Part shown: positions 60,201 to 64,000 of the stretch, piece by piece
Numbering within the stretch: position 1 is the first letter of the stretch
Layout: the number at the start of each line of letters is the position of its first letter
Source of the DNA: Maylandia zebra
Lineage: Eukaryota; Chordata; Actinopteri; Cichliformes; Cichlidae
Assembly (NCBI RefSeq): GCF_041146795.1
Contig: NC_135169.1
Coordinates: 9,952,764 to 10,016,763 of the forward strand
Direction: 5' to 3'
DNA length: 64,000 nt
Made by a program: the position numbers and the translations under genes
The notes under the pieces: generated by a model
The model's database searches: none
What the model was told of the DNA's origin: nothing
What the model saw: the letters and a program-made list of their open reading frames with translations, nothing else

Positions 60201-62403
60201 TTCTGGGGGCGAGGTCACTGAGGCAGTTAAACAACTCCTTGGTGGCAGAGCCCCTGGTGTTGATGAGGTCCGCCCCGAGTTCCTGAAGGCTCTGGACGTT
60301 GTAGGGCTGTCCTGGTTGACACGCCTCTGCAATGTTGTGTGGAGATCAGGGGCAGTACCTGTGGACTGGCAGACCGGGGTGGTGGTCCCCATCTTTAAGA
60401 AGGGGGACCGGAGGGTGTGTTCCAACTACAGGGGGATCACACTCCTCAGCCTCCCTGGGAAAGTCTATGCCAGGGTGCTGGAAAGGAGAGTTCGTCCGCT
60501 AGTCGAACCTCGGATACAGGAGGAACAATGCGGTTTTCGTCCTGGTCGCGGAACACTGGACCAGCTCTTTATCCTCTCGAGGATACTTGAGGGTGCATGG
60601 GAGTTTGCCCAACCAGTCTACATGTGTTTTGTGGACTTGGAGAAGGCATTCGACCGTGTCCCTCGGGGTGTCCTGTGGGAGGTGTTGCAGGAGTATGGGG
60701 TGTCTGGCCCATTGCTACGGGCCATTCGATCCCTATACAACCGTTGCAAGAGCTTGGTTCGCATTGCCGGCAATAAGTCGGACTCGTTCCCGGTGGGTGA
60801 TGGGCTCCGCCAGGGCTGCCCTTTGTCTCCGGTTCTGTTCATAATTTTATGGACAGGATTTCTAGGCGCAGCCAAGTGGCGGAGGGCTTTCGCTTTGGTG
60901 GCCTCAGAATCTCATCTCTGATTTTTGCGGATGATGTGGTTCTGTTGGCTTCATCGGGTGAGGGCCTCCAGCTCGCACTGGAACGGTTCGCAGCCGAGTG
61001 TGAAGCAGCAGGAATGAGGATCAGCACCTCCAAATCTGAGGCCATGGTTCTCAGCCGGAAAAGGGTGGCGTGCCCACTCCGGGTCGGGGATGAGTTCCTG
61101 CCCCAAGTGGAGGAGTTCAAGTATCTCGGGGTCTTGTTCGCGAGTGATGGGAGAAGGGAGCCGGAGATCGACAGACGGATTGGGGCTGCAGCTGCAGTAA
61201 TGCGGACGCTGCACCGGTCCGTCGTGGTGAAGAGGGAGCTGAGTGTAAAAGCGAAGCTCTCAATTTACCGGTCGATCTATGTCCCTACCCTCACCTATGG
61301 CCACGAGCTGTGGGTAGTGACCGAAAGAACGAGATCGCGGATACAAGCGGCGGAAATGAGCTTCCTTCGAAGGGTGGCTGGCCTCTCCCTTAGAGATAGG
61401 GTGAGAAGTTCGGCCATCCGGGAGGGGCTCAGAGTAGAGCAGCTGCTGCTCCACATCGAAAGGAGCCAGCTGAGGTGGTTCGGGCATCTGACAAGGATGC
61501 CCCCTGGGCGCCTCCTGGGCGAGGTGTTCCAGGCATGTCCCACCGGGAGGAGGCCCCGGGGCAGACCCAGGACACGCTGGAGAGATTATATCTCTCGGCT
61601 GGCCTGGGAACGCCTTGGTGTTCCCCCGGATAAGCTGGAGGAGGTGGCTGGGGAGAGGGAGGTCTGGGCCTCTTTGCTTAGGCTGCTGCCCCCGCGACCC
61701 GGCCTCGGATAAAGCGGATGAAGATGGATGGATGGATGGAAAAAAGATTTGCACTTTGGGGCAAATTTTCTTGTGTGATTAAATTCAGTTAATCAAGATG
61801 AATTAATTACCAAGACTCTAATTAATTAGATTGACAAATATACCTAATAATTACCTGTACAAACCTTTGACCCAAAGCATGTAATTAATTAACACAAATG
61901 TATGTATTTTTGCTTTAATGATGATGCCGACTCTCAGAGCAAAGCCAGTGAGAATCAATAAGGGAATCAAATTGATATGTGATACCAATAATGAATCACT
62001 ACATTCTTATCGATTCACATCGCTATATCAACCAGTACGACCTACAACTACTCCCTGACCTATTCCACCCCAGCTTTCTCATCTGATCCAGCACTACACC
62101 GTAATGCACCATTACATACATGAGGTGTTTTGAGTCTGATTTTCCTCTCCTTCTCAGTCACCAAGACTTCACCTGCTCCTGAAGAAGTGACCTATGCTGA
62201 TATCAACATCAGACAGAAGAAGAAGAGGCGAGGTAAGCTGAGTGTAGGCGCTCAGCTGCCATTTTGGGAAGGTTAGAATGAATTAAAGTTACTGTGCAGT
62301 TTATCACAGGAAACATGTTTCTGTTTGATCTCTGTTTATCTTCCAGAAAACCATTCTCTTGGTCCAGATGCAGTCTACTCTGCTGTGAGGACACACGCTG
62401 CAG
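40481..62403 (+). CDS. LITR/Fc-receptor-like protein with ITIM-like tail (copy B), 3' end not seen
   Basis: Exons, all phase 1: leader 40481-40511 ([10 protein letters not shown]), 42-nt second leader 48045-48086, D1 48210-48482, D2 48559-48801, transmembrane 48907-49074, tail 62158-62232, tail 62347-62403. Borders are all GT/AG. D1 has YLSC, GWTVKR and NFLC; D2 has VTLCC and DEGLYWC. By eye D1+D2 differ from copy A at about 10 of 172 residues. The transmembrane exon encodes a Ser/Pro stalk and [17 protein letters not shown], then KKLR, unlike copy A. The first tail exon has EEVTYADI, a strict ITIM; the second has DAVYSAV, ITIM-like. This suggests an inhibitory receptor recruiting SH2 phosphatases. 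Intron 1 is 7.5 kb and intron 5 is 13.1 kb, both filled with transposons. A terminal exon with stop was not identified before 64000. Confidence 0.8.
40512..41858. other. Start of intron 1 of copy B
   Basis: 41046-41460 resembles a dispersed repeat (CATGGTCGCACTGCCCAAAG with long A/C-rich core). No coding evidence. Confidence 0.35.
41859..43291. mobile_element. Non-autonomous hAT element, copy 2, 1433 bp
   Basis: Ends CAGGGCTCTAGAG and CTAGAGCCCTG are inverted. An exact 8-bp duplication CTCCTGCA flanks both sides (41851-41858, 43292-43299). The body is almost the same as 27948-29300 in the same orientation. No transposase is present. Confidence 0.85.
43292..44219. other. Intron 1 of copy B, nothing recognised
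   Basis: AT-rich; no exons or transposon ends seen. Confidence 0.35.
44228..44800 (-). mobile_element. L2/CR1-like LINE 3' end
   Basis: On minus an open frame begins [20 protein letters not shown] and contains [15 protein letters not shown] and [14 protein letters not shown], ending [10 protein letters not shown]. This is the typical C-terminus after the L2-type reverse transcriptase. It is followed by the 3' tail TGCTATACAAATAAAC and CTTGC repeats (44231-44252). The 5' part is missing. Confidence 0.82.
45130..45852. mobile_element. TIR-bounded non-autonomous DNA element (MITE), 723 bp
   Basis: Left end GGCTGTCTCCCAATTCAGGG and right end (reverse) GGCTGTATCCCAATCCAGGC match at most positions over about 29 bp. 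Both ends then share TCTGCAGCC. AGG is found directly outside each end. The class is not clear. A second small repeat with AATAAAG and an A run sits inside near 45270. Confidence 0.6.
45853..46538. other. Intron 1 of copy B, probably includes LINE 5' UTR
   Basis: Nothing coding. The last bases AACCAAGATGGCGCC overlap the LINE start and match a YY1-type site, as found in LINE promoters. Confidence 0.35.
46539..47852 (+). mobile_element. Rex1/CR1-like LINE, 5' part only, 3'-truncated
   Basis: Starts ATGGCGCCGAGTATGGC and encodes a hydrophobic N-terminus. It moves through the endonuclease words [13 protein letters not shown] (frame changed) and [12 protein letters not shown]. It then continues as a 298-residue frame through [18 protein letters not shown] to [15 protein letters not shown] and [13 protein letters not shown]. 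At 47852 it stops abruptly where homology to copy A begins. The endonuclease core is deleted near 46915-46955, and the polymerase core is absent. Keeping a 5' end while losing the 3' end is opposite to normal LINE truncation, so a later rearrangement cut it. Confidence 0.75.
48148..48202. repeat. (GT)n microsatellite in intron 2 of copy B
   Basis: Pure GT run next to the D1 acceptor, matching the CA run of copy A. Confidence 0.92.
49278..52305. mobile_element. hAT-type non-autonomous element with nested LINE
   Basis: Ends TAGAGCTGGGCGATA and TATCGCCCAGCTCTA are inverted. The 8-bp flanks ACTCACAG (49270-49277) and GTTCACAG (52306-52313) agree at six positions. Internal sequence is AT-rich with no transposase. 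A LINE of about 2 kb was inserted into it (about 50025-52045). Located in intron 5 of copy B. Confidence 0.75.
50025..52045 (+). mobile_element. Rex1/CR1-like LINE with deleted polymerase core
   Basis: Plus-strand frames read [18 protein letters not shown] and an in-frame stop near 50370. They continue with [33 protein letters not shown] and [13 protein letters not shown]. The sequence then jumps to [17 protein letters not shown] and [16 protein letters not shown]. The stretch that should hold the catalytic FADD motif is missing (junction near 51150-51180). The 3' tail is GGGACAATTAAAGG followed by ATTCT repeats (52013-52042). Confidence 0.8.
52306..53094. other. Intron 5 of copy B, repeat-like
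   Basis: 52700-53040 is T/C-rich with fish repeat-like words (TTTATTTGTATTCTGCCTCG). No exon is supported. Confidence 0.35.
53095..53687 (+). mobile_element. Degenerate LINE fragment, split by a hAT insertion
   Basis: Plus-strand translation shows [15 protein letters not shown], a decayed version of the YSSAFNTI palm motif, then [11 protein letters not shown]. After the hAT element the same LINE seems to resume at 54312 with [12 protein letters not shown]. Many stops. Confidence 0.6.
53688..54311. mobile_element. Non-autonomous hAT-like element, 624 bp
   Basis: Ends CAAGGGCGTAGATTTGG and CCAAATCTACGCCCTTG are perfect inverted repeats. The 8-bp flanks AGGTGTGG and ACGTGTGG match at seven positions. 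A retroelement tail (CAGAATACTTTATTGATCCC) is at 54133-54155 inside it. Confidence 0.82.
54312..55269. other. Intron 5 of copy B: LINE remnant then unrecognised sequence
   Basis: 54312-54470 continues the decayed LINE. 54454-54891 is an open frame without recognised domains or support. Nothing else. Confidence 0.35.
55270..56240 (-). mobile_element. Ty3/Gypsy pol fragment (reverse transcriptase to RNase H)
   Basis: Minus strand, from the right: the catalytic reverse-transcriptase motif YLDDILIFS near 56197-56170. Then come [16 protein letters not shown] and [15 protein letters not shown] (start of RNase H) at about 55900-55800. [19 protein letters not shown] (end of RNase H) is at about 55520-55450. 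These are the conserved words of Gypsy elements. The frame is broken between pieces and no LTR was found. Confidence 0.78.
56241..56570 (+). mobile_element. L2-like LINE fragment
   Basis: Plus-strand open frame contains [18 protein letters not shown] and [20 protein letters not shown]. This corresponds to the L2 reverse-transcriptase C-terminal part, which in other fish copies reads similarly. It is decayed, with deletions before the end. Confidence 0.7.
56571..57779. other. Intron 5 of copy B, GC-rich island, unclassified
   Basis: 57110-57430 is markedly GC-rich compared with its surroundings and open in several frames, but no domain is seen. It precedes the retroposon end at 57780 and may belong to the same element. 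Confidence 0.35.
57780..57958 (+). mobile_element. Retroposon 3' end, dispersed family copy 2
   Basis: Same sequence family and orientation as 19300-19473, ending GACAGGCAGG and an A run. The A run is followed at once by a perfect 18-bp inverted repeat. Confidence 0.6.
57966..58004. repeat. Perfect 18-bp inverted repeat, 3-bp loop
   Basis: AATCATCTCTATATGATT, then AAT, then its exact reverse complement. It lies right after the A tail of the retroposon. Confidence 0.85.
58005..59339. other. Intron 5 of copy B, nothing firmly recognised
   Basis: AT-rich. A short GT/GC run at 58557-58577. The words ATCGATATTTCAATATCC near 58205 may be part of a transposon end. Confidence 0.35.
59340..61740 (+). 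mobile_element. Rex3-like (RTE-clade) LINE, 5'-truncated, almost intact
   Basis: Plus strand. It starts within the endonuclease and runs through a full reverse transcriptase and C-terminal domain. It ends with a GGAT repeat tail (about 61723-61739) followed by an A run. RTE elements are known for such short tandem tails. The coding part is broken by only one visible frameshift. Confidence 0.85.
59347..61712 (+). pseudogene. Rex3/RTE-like endonuclease-reverse transcriptase, one frameshift
   Basis: First frame 59347-60921: endonuclease C-terminus ([29 protein letters not shown]). Then linker, [54 protein letters not shown] (first catalytic Asp) and [14 protein letters not shown]. Near 60844-60849 a T run seems one base short, moving the frame to 60849-61712. 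That frame has [14 protein letters not shown] (catalytic Asp pair), [12 protein letters not shown] and a C-terminal region with [14 protein letters not shown] and [14 protein letters not shown]. The 5' endonuclease part is missing. Confidence 0.82.
61741..62157. other. End of intron 5 of copy B
   Basis: AT-rich; polypyrimidine tract and CAG acceptor at 62149-62157 before the first tail exon. Confidence 0.4.
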
Positions 62404-62499
62404 GTACACAATGCACACACACAAAATTATGAAACATTTGAAATTTAGTTCAGTTTATGGGGTTAGATAAAAAGCTGTAAAAATAATTAAGCTTACATC

Positions 62500-63070
62500 T
62501 GTGGGATGATTATTGGTAATTTTTTCTCTAATAATAAAAATTTTATTTGTGAAGAAGTTCATGAAGTCATTACTAGTTAACGTTAAAGGGATGGTTGGCT
62601 CAAAAGAGCTCTGACTTTTTGTCAGCCTGGCTACAGTGCTGAAGAGAAACCTGGGGTTGTTCTTATTTTCTTCAATCAGTGATGAATAGTAAGATGTTCT
62701 GGCTTTGCGGAGGGCTTTCTTATAAAGCAGCAAACTATTTCTCCAGGCTAAATGATGATCCTCTAGATTTGTGACACGCCATTTCCTCTCCAGATTACGA
62801 GTCATCTGCTTTAGGGTACGTGTTTGAGAATTATACCACGGAGTCAGGTACTTCTGATTTGAGGCCTTAGTTTTCACAGGAGCTACAGTATCCAGAGTCG
62901 TACGTAGTGAGGAGGTGAAATTATTAACAAGATAATCGACCTCTGTTGGGGTAGCGTTCAGATAGCTGCTCTGCTCTGTGTTGGTACAGGGCATTGGAGA
63001 TGATAACAGTGGGTGGATTATATTCTTAAACTTAGTTACAGTGCTTTCAGAAAGACACTCTCTAAGGACA
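62500..63070 (-). mobile_element. LINE fragment (CR1/L2-like), minus strand
   Basis: Minus-strand frame 62994-62455 reads TPTEVDYLVNNFTSSLRTT, TVAPVKTKASNQKYLTPWY, then ERKWRVTNLEDHHLAWRN, KARTSYYSSLIEENKNNPRF and FLFSTVARLTKSQSS. This is the segment joining endonuclease and polymerase in fish CR1/L2-type LINEs. Similar to 14563-14780. It follows the last recognised exon of copy B. Confidence 0.75.
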
Positions 63071-64000
63071 GGTGGACGACAGATTATTACAAGTAAGACT
63101 GTTTCTTGAGCTTTTGGAGTTCATATTACATAAACACTGTTCCGAACAATTTGACTGAGAGAACTTCGACTGCTCGCATTTAAATTTGATGTACTCTATA
63201 TCCAATTTTGCAGATTTCGGTATGAGCAGCTGGCTCTGTGTACCTTTATTTTGAAGGCCTTTTCTAAATGTGACTGTGATGATGACTAAATGTGATGAAT
63301 CAGCCCCTGACGGAGTCCCTCTCCAATTCTCCTTTTTTCCTTTCTTCCAACCAAAAACATCACACGGGGTGACCAATTTGTCATGTTCACATTTCTTCAG
63401 AAGGAAGTACAGGAAAAATATCTGTTGTGTAAAAGATATCATTTGCAGTTGAAATTACAACCGCTGGACCTCAGTGTGAACACAGTCGTCTGCTTCACAC
63501 CAAGGATGACCCTGATCGGGACGTACAATTTTTATCACCTGACAATAACATTATTATTATTATGACTGTGTCCTTCCCAGAACCATCCTGATGTCTCCAT
63601 TCGGCCTCCTGTTTGGACCCCATTAAGCCTAAAGAACATCATTCCTATCACAGAGTGCCAAGTCGTTTATGAGCACATTGCAATGTGTATATAAAACAGC
63701 TTTAATTAATCATTAAACCAAGCATATGCCAACACACAGCACAAACCAATGTCCCCAATGGACAAGGGGTGACGCTTCCAAACTGTGTTCAAAGCATTCA
63801 AAAATAAACAGAGTGAATCCACGTGTCCTGCCACGTCTGATGTGTGCATTGCGCTACGTTCCTCTGTGCCACTGTGATGGTGCCGTTTCCTATATCTCCT
63901 TCTCCAACAGCAGTGTCCCACCATGTGAAAGCATCGTCACTCCAAAAGCTGCATCCAGAAATCCTCTTCATTGTCCTGATGTATGCAGTAAAACATGCTT
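63071..64000. other. Right edge, terminal exon of copy B not found
   Basis: A TTTGCAG at 63440-63450 precedes a phase-compatible open frame. It has no conserved receptor features, so I do not call it an exon. Nothing else recognised. Confidence 0.35.

Noticed and set aside
63444-63565. Terminal exon of receptor copy B
   Set aside because: An acceptor-like TTTGCAG and open phase exist, but the peptide has no receptor-tail features and the stop is distant.

Overview
This window looks like teleost nuclear DNA, most likely from a cichlid. It has split genes with GT/AG introns, many CA/GT microsatellites, and Rex1-, Rex3-, L2/CR1- and Ty3/Gypsy-like retroelements. It also has tRNA-derived SINEs resembling the cichlid AFC type, hAT and Tc1/mariner DNA transposons, and three immunoglobulin-superfamily receptor genes. 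Nothing points to a bacterial or viral replicon. The species call is an inference from repeat style only.

Host genes. (1) At 288-3305 (minus) lies the 5' part of a B7/butyrophilin-like gene: a signal-peptide exon and one V-type Ig exon, with the rest beyond the left edge. Its intron carries a small LTR-type insertion. (2) At 21459-27771 (minus) is a six-exon, two-Ig-domain Fc-receptor-like/leukocyte immune-type receptor (LITR-like) gene with a short tyrosine-free tail. (3) At 40481-62403 (plus, running towards or past the right edge) is a second LITR-like gene. Its leader, D1 and D2 exons are almost identical to those of (2), but it has a different transmembrane exon and cytoplasmic exons containing ITIM-like tyrosines. 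Genes (2) and (3) are divergently oriented and look like a paired activating-type/inhibitory-type receptor set. Gene (2) has lost the AG of the transmembrane-exon splice acceptor.

Mobile DNA. 8949-13709 is a structurally complete ISL2EU (IS4EU)-type DNA transposon. It has matching termini, an AT target duplication, an intact six-exon SWIM plus YqaJ-nuclease gene on plus and an intact two-exon THAP plus DDE transposase gene on minus. 16332-18774 is a complete Tc1/mariner-superfamily element with TA target site, matching termini and an intact three-exon transposase with DD35E spacing. hAT-type elements with recognisable target duplications lie at 39110-40073, 41859-43291, 49278-52305 and 53688-54311. 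A related copy at 27948-31229 is split by a Rex1-like LINE. Further LINE pieces lie at 14.6, 23.9, 32-34, 44, 46.5, 50-52, 53, 56 and 62.5 kb. A nearly intact Rex3/RTE-like LINE is at 59.3-61.7 kb, and a Gypsy pol fragment at 55.3-56.2 kb.

Layout: 0-3.3 kb B7-like gene; 3.3-8.9 kb repeat-poor or unrecognised; 8.9-18.8 kb two intact DNA transposons; 18.8-21.4 kb unrecognised; 21.4-27.8 kb short-tail receptor; 27.9-40.4 kb nested transposons; 40.5-62.4 kb long-tail receptor with two transposon-filled giant introns (7.5 and 13.1 kb); 62.4-64 kb LINE debris. All coordinates and splice phases were worked out by reading the sequence, without alignment tools.
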